A stretch of 64,000 nucleotides of DNA from Acanthosepion lycidas (lineage: Eukaryota; Mollusca; Cephalopoda; Sepiida; Sepiidae): the NCBI GenBank assembly GCA_963932145.1, contig OZ010571.1, forward strand, positions 111,736,505 through 111,800,504. The letters run 5' to 3'. Shown here piece after piece: positions 1-11,158 of this stretch. Every line of letters starts with the position of its first letter. Position 1 is the first letter of the stretch. The position numbers and the translations under genes are program-made. The notes under the pieces are model-generated. The model was given only the letters and a program-made list of their open reading frames with translations. It was not told where the DNA came from and did not search any database.

Positions 1-30
<30 letters not shown>
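1..30. repeat. (TA)n microsatellite, cut by window edge
   Basis: Pure TA dinucleotide array that runs off the left end of the window. Confidence 0.97.
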
Positions 31-31
<1 letters not shown>

Positions 32-600
32 CCCTAGGTAACAATATTCGTGGATCCTGGGGGCACAGTCCTATGGTTATAGAGAAATATTTGAGTTCCA
101 CCACGGAATATGTGAGAGAGCGGCGCTATATTGAGTCTGATTTGCTGCCTCTTCGTCACCGAGGCCCTTTGGAACAGTTGGTATGAAGTTTGCATGATAA
201 CCTGTCAGGGTTTCAATTCTCGGTAGTGGATGCGCACTGCTGATGAGTCTCAAATATAGGACGAAACGCCTGTCCAGTTCTTTCTGCATTCTGTTGAGCA
301 TTATTTTAAAATTACCTTGGTTACATTTGTAGAGGTGTTGTGATACAAGGAGTTTTCTCTTGTCGGCTAATTTGATTTTACTTTTCCGAAGGAAAACTCA
401 TTGGTTTAGTGCTTGGCTGATAACTATATATGACTTCTTGCGTTTTGTGTATTTGAGTGCATAAATCACATTAATGGAGTTGCAGTTTAAATTTTTAATT
501 ATTATAAATGTTTTAGTGGGGTTTTCAAAATTGGAGATTCCTTCTGTAATGATATCACAAAAAAGCCCCCACTAAAACATTTAAACCAGCACTAAATAGA
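31..600 (+). repeat. Unclassified repeat carrying a hammerhead ribozyme
   Basis: No protein coding is recognised here. The segment holds the hammerhead at 228-291 and, further on, a 16-base inverted repeat (506-521 against 567-582, AAATGTTTTAGTGGGG and its complement). Hammerheads of this short-stem-III form are known from the terminal repeats of Penelope-like retroelements, so a terminal-repeat fragment of such an element is the most likely host. That is inference, because no reverse transcriptase or GIY-YIG nuclease coding lies next to it in the window. A short related motif (CCACGG.ATATG, near 99-113) recurs near 28490-28503 (CCACGGGATATGCG), which may be a second fragment of the same repeat. 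Confidence 0.35.
228..291 (+). ncRNA. Type I hammerhead ribozyme
   Basis: A self-cleaving RNA motif with all expected parts in order. Outer stem I pairs 228-233 (GGATGC) with 286-291 (GCATTC, one G-U). An internal loop follows, then inner stem I pairs 236-239 (ACTG) with 275-278 (CAGT). The first core box is CTGATGA at 240-246. Stem II pairs 247-250 with 259-262 (GTCT with GGAC, one G-U) around an 8-base loop. The second core box is GAAA at 263-266. Stem III is only two pairs (A266-T273, C267-G272) with a 4-base loop, and C274 is the expected cleavage position, preceded by GT. The very short stem III and the internal loop in stem I are the form known from Penelope-like elements and related small retroelements. 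Both catalytic boxes match the consensus exactly, so it looks intact. It would process a plus-strand transcript. Confidence 0.88.
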
Positions 601-1004
601 TCATAACCCCCATCCGAAAAACATAGCATACACACATAATGACCTAATGCAGTTGTCAATTCTGTTACGCTGACATAGAAGGTTGCTATGCGACGATAAA
701 TGTCGCGAAATATTAGAAGCAAATCGTAAATTCATAATAGGGTTCTATGACGTCGTACCAGGCGACAGAACGAAATATTAACAAGAGAAGTATATAAAAT
801 AGATATACATATAAACGCTTATAACCATTCCAAGAAAGACATTTGGATGACAATTCCTGGAAATATTTACTCTTTGCTTGAAGAATGTCGCGAAACCAGA
901 AACACGTGTAACAGGATTATGGAAAATAGAGTATAATATATATTTTAAAATGAACAATTCATATTTCAACCAAAAACGTTTGCGATTTATCTTCTTTTAA
1001 AAAA

Positions 1005-1010
<6 letters not shown>
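601..1010. other. No gene recognised
   Basis: AT-rich sequence with no convincing coding frame, RNA or terminal repeat visible by eye. Confidence 0.5.
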
Positions 1011-1075
<65 letters not shown>

Positions 1076-1140
1076 CGTGTGAGTGTTTATGTGTGAGTGT
1101 ATGTGTATGTGTGTGTTTATTTGTCTCTGTGTGTGTGTGA
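1011..1140. repeat. (TA)n followed by degenerate (TG)n
   Basis: TA array to about 1067, then a TG-rich tract with interruptions. Open frames through it encode only dipeptide repeats and are not genes. Confidence 0.95.
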
Positions 1141-2037
1141 TATGTTAAATGATTTTTTATGAGGATTCTCGACGAATTATGATAGAAAACGTGAAAATCA
1201 CTTGGATATTTACTATTTGTATTTCCTTTATGACATTTCACTTCTTAACATGCATATATAGCATGTATTCTATTCAGAACTCTTTCCTACCATCTCCTTA
1301 TGTTATTATATACGAAGACTTTATAAAGAGAATTTATGACAAAGCATAGTGGTGAAATCAATAAGATCAGCTCAAGAGCTATTCAAATGCGACAAATGTT
1401 TTTTGCGGAATATAAACGCGAACGCGCGCACACAAAACATATTACATAAATATATGTTAGTAATCTTTGAAAACAGCGGATTGTACACAAGAAACACAAA
1501 CTGATTCTTCATACTATTGTATCATAGCGTACCACCCATTAAATGTTGCCTTTTTTTTTTCAAAGTATGAATAGCTACGAATAGACTATCCACATTGTAT
1601 TTTAACCGTAATTTATTGTTAAAATAATAAAAAAAATAATGTTGGATAGCACAAATCATCCAATATTTTGCCACATAGATTTCTTCCTAATTGTCAGTCT
1701 TTAGCAGAACTCATTTTTCGACTGAATCATAAGTGACAAAGTTATATGCGAAATCATGTACTTTAAAAACCAATTTCATCAAAAGCTGTTATTTTAATTC
1801 GGCGTGAGTTTAATCAGTACCATAGATATGCAAAATCTTTAGTTTTTATATTAGTGAATGTTCCTTACAAATCAGGCATATCAAAAGTTGTTTTTTTTTT
1901 GCTTTTACACGTAGTTACTATCTGCATCTTCCCTGACTATCACAATGGTAATAATAATCTTAATATTAGCCTCATGAGGAAACACTTGGCATTCATTGAC
2001 GGAGGAATCTTTGGTGTTATCGACTGTAAATTATATA
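1141..2037. other. No gene recognised
   Basis: AT-rich, several short frames without similarity to any family I know. A short T-run and a poly-A-like tract occur near 1551-1560 and 1628-1637. Confidence 0.5.
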
Positions 2038-2117
2038 TTAGGTTGGTGCAAAAATAATGATGTTTTCTCACATAGTAACATATGTGAGAAAACGACATTA
2101 TTTTTGCACCAACCTAA
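2038..2117. mobile_element. Mariner MITE, 80 bp, nearly perfect palindrome (copy 1)
   Basis: The ends read TTAGGTTGGTGCAAAA and its exact complement, flanked by TA on both sides as expected for TA target duplication. The body folds into one near-perfect hairpin with a small centre (TCTCACAT...ATGTGAGA arms). The length of 80 bp and the terminal sequence closely match the human MADE1 MITE derived from the mariner Hsmar1, from my knowledge of that family. No coding. Likely moved by a mariner transposase in trans. Three more copies lie in the window. Confidence 0.93.
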
Positions 2118-2481
2118 TACATTTCTCTTTAAACAATTTTCAAGAAAAAGGGGATCTCAAATCCCTTAGGTGGTATTGATCGGGTCTTCCTTCCTTGCAT
2201 TTTCTATCAGGTTGTGTTGCACGTCGACATGATTCTGGCATTGTTCTCTCGTAGAGTTAAACCCACTTTATATGTTGCTGCTGTTGAAGGTCCTAAAGTG
2301 ATAATGTTTCTGATAATCTGTAGAGTTCTTTGTTTGTGATTCACTCGCACACCAGTATTTTTACCTCTTGATCTGAGAAAGCTGTTGCACACAGTCGACA
2401 TTTTACATATTTCTGAACGAATTTTGCGCTATGAATGTCTCGAGTGAATTTAAATAAATAACTCGAGAATTTCTCTTAATA
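2118..2481. other. No gene recognised
   Basis: Spacer between two MITE copies. A minus-strand frame covers about 2207-2401 but I do not recognise the peptide and see no supporting context. Confidence 0.45.
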
Positions 2482-2561
2482 TTAGGTTGGTGCAAAAATA
2501 ATGACGTTTTTTGACGTAAAAAAATATGTCAAAAAACGTCATTATTTTTGCACCAACCTAA
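2482..2561. mobile_element. Mariner MITE, 80 bp (copy 2, different interior)
   Basis: Same TTAGGTTGGTGCAAAA ends, TA flanks and exact 80-bp length as copy 1, but the inner arms differ (GACGTTTTTTGACGT type instead of the TCTCACAT type). The hairpin is again near perfect, so the interior changed as a paired unit or this is a separate subfamily. Confidence 0.92.
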
Positions 2562-3175
2562 TACTTTGGTTTTGTAGTGGTGTGATAAATCCATAGACCG
2601 AGGTAGTTGAAGTATTTAGTATTTACCAATTTCATATGCGGAAATTTTATCTAAGTGCCAACACACTTTTCTTTTAAGTTCCAGAGCATTGTTTCTTTTT
2701 TGGACGGGTTTATCTTGAGTCAGAAAATATCGACAACTATCTGAAATATGACACTGAAAATACAAATAGAAAATTCTGAATGAAAATTAGTGAGCGGGCG
2801 ACCAATTGTGAAAATTCAATTAAGAACTCATGGAAATTATGAACAAGATGGAAATTCAGTTAAGGATTTTATCTAAATTATCATGTTCATTCTTATTTTT
2901 TCTTTCTTAGGCAGAGAATCAAACAACCTTAAACATTTAAAGAAAGCTCTCCTAAAATTAGCATTAAAATATACATTAAAGATATGAGTGTATCGTTTAT
3001 TGTTTCGAAATAAATGGACCGAAGATAAAATATCAAGTGAAATATTCTTAAGCGGATATTGCATAATCCTTATAAACGTATGATGCTAACTTAGAGATGT
3101 GCGGATTTTCATCAGTTATAATTGAACGATCAAAGCATTTTGAAAATGGAAGATTTAAAAAATTATGAGCAAATA
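2562..3175. other. No gene recognised
   Basis: AT-rich spacer between MITE copies with no recognised coding or RNA. Confidence 0.5.
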
Positions 3176-3254
3176 TTAGGTTGGTGAAAAATAATGTCGT
3201 TTTCTCACTTATGTTACTATGTGAGAAAACGACATTATTTTTGCACCGACCTAA
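3176..3254. mobile_element. Mariner MITE, 79 bp (copy 3)
   Basis: Same subtype as copy 1, with one base lost in the left terminal repeat (GGTG-AAAA) and a substitution in the right one (GCACCGACC). TA-flanked. Slightly older than the other copies by these differences. Confidence 0.9.
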
Positions 3255-3824
3255 TACTATATAACAGATACAGAGTGATAGTAGCGCCGAGGAAACTGAT
3301 TGGATAATGGAGATTAAATTGTCAAATATGAAAGATTTTCTTTAAAAGATAAAATCAACCAAATGAGAATACGTTTCTGAAAAGGTTTGATAGGAAAGTC
3401 TCGATTGTAATTTTCCAACCGTTGGTCATTGTTATAAAAGAAGCATTAGTGTTTCCTTAAAGCATTAATATTTTCTTAAAGCTGAATACTAAAAAAACAG
3501 GTTTTTAACCTCTTGATGTTAGAAGAGAAATTTTCACGCCGAAAATTTTTAAACACATTAGTAGGTACCTCCACGAATTAGCTAAACATAAGGTTTAAAA
3601 TGAATTTTTAAAAATGAAACAGAATTACTGAAGCTTTCAGTTTAGCTTTAAATAAAAAGCTAAAGGATTAAGTTTGCTATACTCGTAAGCAAAATAATTT
3701 GGAGTATTTCAGACAGAAATTATACTTATTGAAACAGAATTGCTTTTTTCAGTAAAATTTATAACGTCAACCATTTTTTTTAGATATTTGAAGACAAAAC
3801 TTAATTTTCCATTTTAAAAAGTTG

Positions 3825-3826
<2 letters not shown>
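3255..3826. other. No gene recognised
   Basis: AT-rich, nothing assignable. Confidence 0.5.

Positions 3827-3861
<35 letters not shown>
3827..3861. repeat. (TA)n microsatellite
   Basis: Uninterrupted TA array of about 35 bases. Confidence 0.95.
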
Positions 3862-3862
<1 letters not shown>

Positions 3863-4088
3863 CAGAAACGTTATTTGAAGAAATTAGCAAATTTAAAATT
3901 AATATGATTTGAAACAAAATATTATATACTTATAGCATAAAATGGTGTATACAAACATTTTCTAATCACGGTGTCTTGTTTTTCTGAAGTGTTAATCAAT
4001 TCATTGACAGCAGATCAACCGCCGAACGTGATCATATTTTACGATGGTGTATCAGACGACAAATTTCATTAGAGTTTTATTTTTTTCA

Positions 4089-4378
4089 TGTAAGGGGGGA
4101 AACAGCACATGACCTTTTAAGAAACGATTTATCGGTTTGTCCCTCCACACTCAGAAATTCTGCGTTTATATATCGTTATGGGGTCCTCCCCTTTTTGCAT
4201 ATCAGTGGACTCGACCAGAGTGTTACTTGGACTGCTGTCCTTAAATACCCAGAGTCAGTCAGAATATGGAGAGAGTGAGCAGAGATTGTGATTGAGTTGG
4301 GAGTAGAGTAATAGTGTGTGTTAACAGCTTGTAGAAGTCACAGTTACAAGCACGTAGACTCTAAGGAAGTCCTACTTC

Positions 4379-4435
<57 letters not shown>

Positions 4436-4562
4436 AACCGCGTTTCTGGATCTACTAACCGTATTACCCATAGTATTATTGTGTAAATACAGTTATTTGT
4501 TATATTTCATTCCTGCGTTTGTCATTCATTGGAGACCGGATTTCATCTCAGAATCCACAACA
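4089..4562 (+). mobile_element. Possible solo LTR (fossil), family uncertain
   Basis: The segment begins TGTAAGGGGGG and ends near CCACAACA, which fits TG...CA long terminal repeat ends. It is less AT-rich than its surroundings and has a promoter-like TTAAATACC near 4240. A (TA)n array (4384-4429) interrupts it. No internal coding region and no second copy lie in the window, so if real it is a solo LTR of a Gypsy-like family. I could not see a target-site duplication, so the call rests on ends and composition only. Confidence 0.3.
4384..4429. repeat. (TA)n microsatellite
   Basis: Pure TA array inside the possible LTR. Confidence 0.95.
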
Positions 4563-5641
4563 TATATGTATAAAAAACAAATCTAAATTCTTTTATAAAT
4601 AGTTGGATCCTTCAGATTGTAATAAGCTTTAAATATATGATTAGTAAATATAGTTTTACTTAATAACAATATTCCTTATGAATTATCTCATCGAAATTGA
4701 ACTTCAAAAGATTCAAAAACTTTTATAAATTATTCCATTTTAAATTGTAAAAAATTATAAATAATGAAAGCAAATCTTGTAAAAATTCATTTTTCATCGA
4801 ACTTTTTTTCTTCAGACAATAATGTATTTAATATATATTATTCATCAAAGCAATTAAGTGCTTCTCTAATTAAATTTCTTTCTTTTATTTCGTTTTTTAT
4901 TTTTCGACGTTCGGATCTGATTTTGCAAAAAAAGAAAAAAAAAATCAGTGATTTAAATTCATCGAAAATGTCTGCTTTTAACTAATATAATCACTAAAAA
5001 GTATCTCGATGATTTTCTCCTGCTTTCATAAAGTTAAAATGGAGAAGAAACAAATGTAAAATAAAAGAAATATTTTTCCGAAGTTTTTCTAAATAATATA
5101 TTAAGAAATAATTTCATTCATTTGTGGATAATTCTTGAAAATTTCATTAAAATCCAACAATTATTTGATTTTCGCAAAAATTTCCAAATGAATGTGTCTA
5201 TCGACGCAAAAAAGAGGCGGAAATCTGCTATGCTAAAAGTTAATGCAACCGCCGTCGCAAGAAAAAAGATGTTTTTTTTTAATAAAAATATCCTAAAAAG
5301 AGGAAAAAAAATTAATTCAATAGGGAAAAATTACTTTGAAGCTTCTTTTTTAATAATAACTTAATGATTTTGACGATAAAACGGTTTTCATTGCATTTTG
5401 AGCATGTTCTCATCATGGGTTGCTGATTTTTTATGATCTCGTGGAGGTAAATACATTTAATATATCGAATGAATCCCTTGCTGAAACATTTTTCTAAATA
5501 TATACAAAATGATAGCGATTCATTTGTATTCATATCTATGGCAGTTAATTCTATAATGTATTCATGAAGGAATTATGGTTCATATGTATTGAAATTATGT
5601 GTGCACTAATATAAATCTCAAGTATACACATATAAAATGTT
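4563..5641. other. No gene recognised
   Basis: AT-rich. Lysine/asparagine-rich short frames near 4764-4985 and 5122-5364 are what A-rich DNA gives by chance. Confidence 0.5.
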
Positions 5642-5673
5642 CACACACACACACACATATATATATCTTTTTG

Positions 5674-5707
<34 letters not shown>
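5642..5707. repeat. (CA)n/(TA)n compound microsatellite
   Basis: CA array, then two TA arrays separated by a short unique bridge near 5668-5675. Confidence 0.95.
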
Positions 5708-5709
<2 letters not shown>

Positions 5710-6305
5710 CAAAATCTACCAATTTTGTTGATATGTTTAACCTTAAGAATGGTCACTTATATTTCGATAAGCTGGAAAATGCAGGGTTGATTTATAAGAG
5801 TGTTTTTAATTACATCTTTGCAATTCGTTTTCAGAGTTATTCAAGAATTTTGTGAAATGCCGAAAGAAACGCGAAAAATAAAGTTAAAATAAAGAATATT
5901 TGATATCATAATAATTTCGGACTGCTTAAAATATGAAGTGAAGGTAGCAGAAAATGTGCTGAAGACAACTGGAATTGACAACTGAACTCATCATACATGG
6001 TGGTGAATAAAAGATATACACATTAACAATAATAATCTGCAACACAATCTATTAATCGGGCGAGAGGCCAAAGAGATGGACGCAGTCACTAACTATCACC
6101 GTTCCCTAAAATGTCAGGTTAAACAATGTAAAAACTACATGAATCAAGCAAGTGAAGCAACGTTGAAAATCTTTCAGAATAGATCAAGGCTACAAGTAGA
6201 AAAAAAAACCATCACTGAAGATATGGATGTATTTCGATGAGGAAGAAGTACCGCAGAACAGATATTCGGTCTCTGAGTTATATGCAAAATATATTCGCAA
6301 TACGC
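5708..6305. other. No gene recognised
   Basis: Nothing assignable to a family. Confidence 0.45.
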
Positions 6306-6323
6306 ATACACACGCACACACAA

Positions 6324-6357
<34 letters not shown>

Positions 6358-6390
6358 GTGCGCGCACGCATACACACACACAAACACAAA
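6306..6390. repeat. (CA)n microsatellite with CG-containing interruptions
   Basis: CA array interrupted by ACGC and CGCGCACGC units. It is alternating purine-pyrimidine throughout. Confidence 0.95.
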
Positions 6391-7089
6391 TCTACCACGT
6401 CATCATAGACTACAAAAAGCCGTTGGCAGTTTGTGACACATGGCATTGTGGACAAAAATTAACAAATATAATATGGGTAATTGGTTCATTCATACTATCT
6501 GATATAATTGAATATGCCTACACCTGTTTTACCCCTCACTGGAATATGATTGGCTGGTGTCCATCATAAATACCGAAGGACGTGTACGAGAGTCAAGAGC
6601 ATTAGTCTGAGACCTAAGTCTATAACGACGCCCACTGGACTACGCCATTGATCTACATTTCTTACCTGCGACTATGACGCGTACCAGTTGATTACTGCTA
6701 CCGTATTCTACTTGGTTATAGTAGCCAAAACCACTTAGCTACTTCGTTCAAATATATCCCTTTCCGGGTCATTTCACTGTCCAGCATCAGTACACGTAAA
6801 GCAGCACCCTTACGTTCCCAGGTTACAGAGGAACATGGTTCCGTACATAAGTCAGTATTCACTAATGCTCTCTTCTGTCTCCGACGAGATTTAACAGCCT
6901 CCTTAACCCACCATCAGTTGTTCCCTTGAGGAAAACCAGGACACAGTCAGCATCCGAGTTCATAACAACACGGGTCAAACTGAGAAAGAATAGGAACTCT
7001 TTTGTTTGTTGAAGAATCTGTATGAAATATCTTCCAGATATGGCAAAGTGAATTAATATTGAATGAAAACAATCACGTAACGCGAGAAA

Positions 7090-7760
7090 ATTATTTCGAC
7101 CAAGATAAATGTCAATCATGAATTTAGTGATCCATTTCAAATATCTTGCCCCAGTCATTAGTGAAGAGGGCTTTAGAATAGAAATAATTTTAAGATCAGC
7201 ACAAAAAATGTCCGCAAAACTAAGGATCACCTAGAAAAACAAAGACTTCCGCCTTAAATTAAAGAGACGCACATTAACCTCCTCGGCCATTCTGTACGCA
7301 TGGGAATCTTGGAATTAATAGCAGAATTACATCGAAGAATCCATGCATAAGAAATGAAATGCACCATAACTATTCTAGACAACACAGATGTCGACCGCAT
7401 TAAAAATGGCGCAGTGCAAATCAACATCAGGCAAGTAGCCGGCCAGTTCAAAGACCACATATCCAACGTCAAGAAAAAAAAATGTATAGGCATTTTATAA
7501 GAGCCAACTGTCTTTTAACTGCCATCTTACAATTTTCTACCTCAGATAAAAAAAAAAGAATAGACAGACAAAGGAAAAAAAAAAGACTGACACGGTCGCT
7601 GAATGAACTGAAAGGTCAGTCACAGAGACTAAGATATTAGTACGCAATCGAGACATAAGGAGAGAACTCATCAGTTGCTCACCTGCGCAATGACTCTACC
7701 AACACACAATTTCTTGGAAATGACGATGAAGATGATGATAACCTCCTTCATACTAGTATA
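7090..7760 (+). mobile_element. LINE fragment: end of reverse transcriptase and C-terminal domain
   Basis: A 5'-truncated non-LTR retrotransposon tail. From about 7134 one frame reads HFKYLAPVISEEG...ILRSAQKMSAKLRI and then LTSSAILYAWESW. These correspond to the FKYLG...ISEEG and LLYGCESW blocks after the RT catalytic domain. From about 7263 another frame continues with LLGHSVRMG..., HRRIHA, and then DRIKNGAVQINIRQVAG and FKDHISNVK, the C-terminal block usual in animal endonuclease/RT-type LINEs. A third stretch (7590-7700) reads TKILVRNRDIRREL, matching the NRxxWRxL end block. At least two frame changes and several stops separate these pieces, so the copy is dead. Clade is probably RTE/Proto2-like, with low certainty. 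Other pieces of this broad group occur at 31.8-36.9 and 52.3 kb. Confidence 0.75.
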
Positions 7761-7761
7761 A

Positions 7762-8215
7762 TTCTGCATGTCCCACCCTTCGTTTGTTCGCACGGCCGTT
7801 ACTCTCTGCCAATACTTAATAAAAAATGGACAATTCTGCTTGGAAAGAGAGTAATGGCATTACTTTGTTTCAGAGATAAAATGAATGATAGGAGAAAGGG
7901 AAGGGACAAGTGGAGAGAGTAAGAATCAGATTAAGCAGATAAGAAGAGATACTACACTTTGATCTCGGTTAAAAAACCGAGAAGCGGTATTCACCCGCTC
8001 CACATACATACATACATACAAACACTGAGTTTAAGATGCGACACAAGGTCAATTTTCTAACGTGGGAAACCCGGGCATTTCCACTCGGGCCATGGTCAAG
8101 ATTTACCCAGCTCCCGCTTCCGCAGGTTCGCGCACAAAACTTGTCTTAGTTGGTCATTGTAACTCTGGCCAAAGGGCCGAGAGGCGATTGGGGCCTCGAT
8201 AAAAAGAGTCATTTT
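7762..8215. repeat. Unclassified GC-richer repeat-like segment
   Basis: This segment is clearly less AT-rich than its neighbours. It contains a short perfect hairpin, CTCGGTTAAAAAACCGAG (about 7964-7981), a (CATA)n run near 8004-8020, and blocks such as GGGCCGAGAGGCGATTGGGG near 8175-8194. It follows the LINE tail and ends in a T-run (8213-8220). It could be the 3' untranslated part of that LINE or an independent SINE-like unit. I cannot place it in a family. Confidence 0.3.
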
Positions 8216-10099
8216 TTTTTGAGACGCACAGTATCGAACGACGGAAACTGAGTAAGGCAATCGTCAGAAATTCAATTACCATAAGTAAAATAGCATCGTC
8301 GGTTGAATTATTTATAAATTATTATTAAGAGAAATGTTGAAAAGACGGAAATTTGTCTAGAAAGAAAGAAATGAAAGAAGATAAAAGTGTTTAATGTTTC
8401 CTCATAAATAATGGACTCTTCCGTTTTGATCGCGGGAAAAAGACACTACTTGATTACAGTGAGAAAATGAATGAATAAATGAACGGAAGAAAGAAAGAAA
8501 GAAAAAAAAAAAAGAAGTAGAAGTGTTTAACGGCTGTTTCAGTGAAATGGAAAAAAAGTTATCAATTTCAAATCTTTTCATTTCTACACATTTCTTAAAA
8601 TAACGACCGGCAATATTTATGATTGTTATTGCAATATTTTGTTAAAGTTGTTAAGCTCAACTAGATAACAATGGGACATAGATATCTCTACTTATATTTT
8701 ATTGTCTTTGAACCGGCCAAACATACGTACTCGCAGAGACAGATGCACAAACACATATATGTAAGATATGTCAAGTTTGAGAATAATGACTGATATAAAA
8801 AATACAATAATATCCACTCTTCCATTTTACGTTATAAGTAGAAAACTACATTTAATGTAAACCTATTATTTACATCGGATTTTTTCAGAATCCTATAATT
8901 GATGTAGAATTTTATTTTATGTAATACCATATTTTGTAGTTGGCATAAATGGAAGTGACTGATTGAATCAGGTCGTTCATGTTAAAGCTGGCCATCACTT
9001 TCATAAAGACCACCTTTAATGAGTCCTTTTTAATATGGAGAATCTAATATTCCTCTTGAAAATTCTCCTCATGTAGGAGACCACATTGAAGGTGATATGA
9101 TCGGGAAGATTCTCTCTCTGTCATTCATGTCCTTTGGGAGAAGAATCCAGTCGGATTTCAAGTTAGAGTGTAACCTCAGTTTTGAGCACCACATTATAGG
9201 CAGTTGCAATGAGGTACTACTGGAACAAGTATTCGACACAAAATGGCCACCAATCGTTATGACACTTAATAACATCAAATTGAAAATATTGGCAAAGCTT
9301 AAGGCCCATAGGGGAATTCTCTAAGATTCGACTTGTGTTTACGAGAAAAAAATATTGCAAAGAGTAGACAAGGATTGTTAAATAAGTGGAGTCTGCTAAT
9401 TGCAGATTGTATACACAAAGAAATATACACAAAAAAAAAACAAACACATGTATCTTAAATAGTAAAATATTTATAATATTTATATCGTATAAATTAGACC
9501 AAGTGAAGTGTGTTCTAATTAATTATAAATTTTCCACTGAAGACTGGCGTAACGATAGAAAGACTGTTTTGTAAAATTTTCTTTTTTAAATATCTGGAAT
9601 TTACATTAGTAGACATGAATTGAGATCAAATATGGATGAAGTAGGACTTAGAATACGACAGAATTATAAGATAACGAACAAATAATTTACGTTTATAAAT
9701 TTAAAATGTTACCCTTTTATATAATCTTCTCAATATGTTTTTCTATACTGAAACTTAAATAAAGGCGAAATATTTTTAATATATAAACGTTTCCTATTTC
9801 TACATTATCCTATCATAAGTACACATTCAATCAAATAGTTGCTTATCATGCATACGGGAACAGACATTTCTTACAGTTTACTAAACCGGAAGGGAGACTC
9901 CAGAACGAGTTTCTGTGTTAAAATTTGGACATCCGTCTGCAGGTGCTATTCGAATTTTTAGGAGTTTGGCGAGGTGTCACTGAGCGAACTCCAGATAAAT
10001 TGTTGGCTTCAACACTTCCATCTTGGGAGGGAATCAAGTAAAATTTAATTACAAAAATTTTAAACGTGTTCGTGATAGTTTCAAAGAACTGTGGCAACT
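8216..10099. other. No gene recognised
   Basis: A purine-rich tract (about 8485-8520) is the only notable structure. Overlapping frames on both strands near 9069-9447 show no family motifs. Confidence 0.45.
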
Positions 10100-10172
10100 G
10101 AAAAAGTAAAAGTAAGCTGTTCTGTTAGTCTGTACGGAAAAGTAAAATTAAGCTGTTCTGTTAGTCTGTATG
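10100..10172 (+). repeat. Two-unit tandem duplication, 37 and 36 bp
   Basis: Units 10100-10136 and 10137-10172 share AAGCTGTTCTGTTAGTCTGT and flanking bases and differ at only a few positions. A recent short duplication. Confidence 0.9.
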
Positions 10173-10927
10173 GAAATAATGGCGTTATTTTCAATATCTG
10201 GACTATTCATTCTTTACGTCTTGTTCCGGAAATTTAGGCGAATCATTATACCACTGAGATCTTTTATATCAGATATTTCTCTCTCCCTTCCAGTTCTGAC
10301 ATCATCACTGAATACTCCCTACACCGACAGCAGAATTTACACTCAAATTATTCAACTCTGTCCAGAGTTCATTGGGAATTGTCTTGTGGTTTTGGGTTCC
10401 TTCCTCTTCCATGCTTGCTCAAGTCATCTCAGAAGAGTATGAAATAAGTTTTACTGTAACAATAGGTTTTTTTTCCGAACACATGCCTTACCATTTAACA
10501 CATAGTTGAGGAGAGAAAATGTGAATTCATACTTTTAAGAAGGGGCTCTTTGCGTATAACGAACACGACTGTAATTCGAACTCTGTTCTTTGATTTCTTA
10601 TTCCGAGATGCTATCCCATCCGCAAAATTACAGCAGCGAGTATTCTCAGGCTGTCACTCATCTAAATACTGACAGGGCTCAAGGTTGATAAAAATTCAGC
10701 GATCGGACGAGAACCGTTGTTTCACCTGATATGGCCGTGAACTTATCAGCGTGGGAGAGGATTACCTCTGCGAGAGCCATCCAACAAATGGACCTTGTAG
10801 ACTGTTTTATAAAAGATCAGGACGTTTTGATAGTATCGTGGGGTATCAAGTGGAATTATTTTGAGTAGGCTTCATAAAACCATTTATGATATTTCTTACT
10901 TAATATAACTGGCTATAAAACTTTAAG
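10173..10927. other. No gene recognised
   Basis: A plus-strand frame at 10170-10442 starts with a hydrophobic stretch, but I find no family match, no upstream signals and no splice-consistent neighbours. I do not call it a gene. Confidence 0.4.

Positions 10928-11001
<74 letters not shown>
10928..11001. repeat. (CA)n/(TA)n compound microsatellite
   Basis: CA array to about 10947, then TA array to 11001. Confidence 0.96.
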
Positions 11002-11004
<3 letters not shown>

Positions 11005-11158
11005 TGACTTAAAATAATTGTCGGAATTTGTCCTGTTCAAAATGTGTGACGTCATTTGTTTAAATTTGGATATGCTTTGAGCAGCTATGGATGTAAGTGA
11101 GAGATTCATGGAAGATTGAAATTTAAAGGCAGTAAATTCGACCTTGCTAACCGAACGC

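Noticed and set aside
77-301. 74-residue minus-strand open frame
   Set aside because: It is antisense to the hammerhead region, shows no protein family motif, and is best explained by the less AT-rich repeat.
6862-7230. 122-residue minus-strand open frame
   Set aside because: It is the antisense shadow of the plus-strand LINE tail, which has recognisable RT-type blocks.
10170-10442. 90-residue frame with hydrophobic start, possible secreted or membrane protein
   Set aside because: It begins right at a short tandem duplication, has no family motif, and the DNA around it shows no exon-like support.
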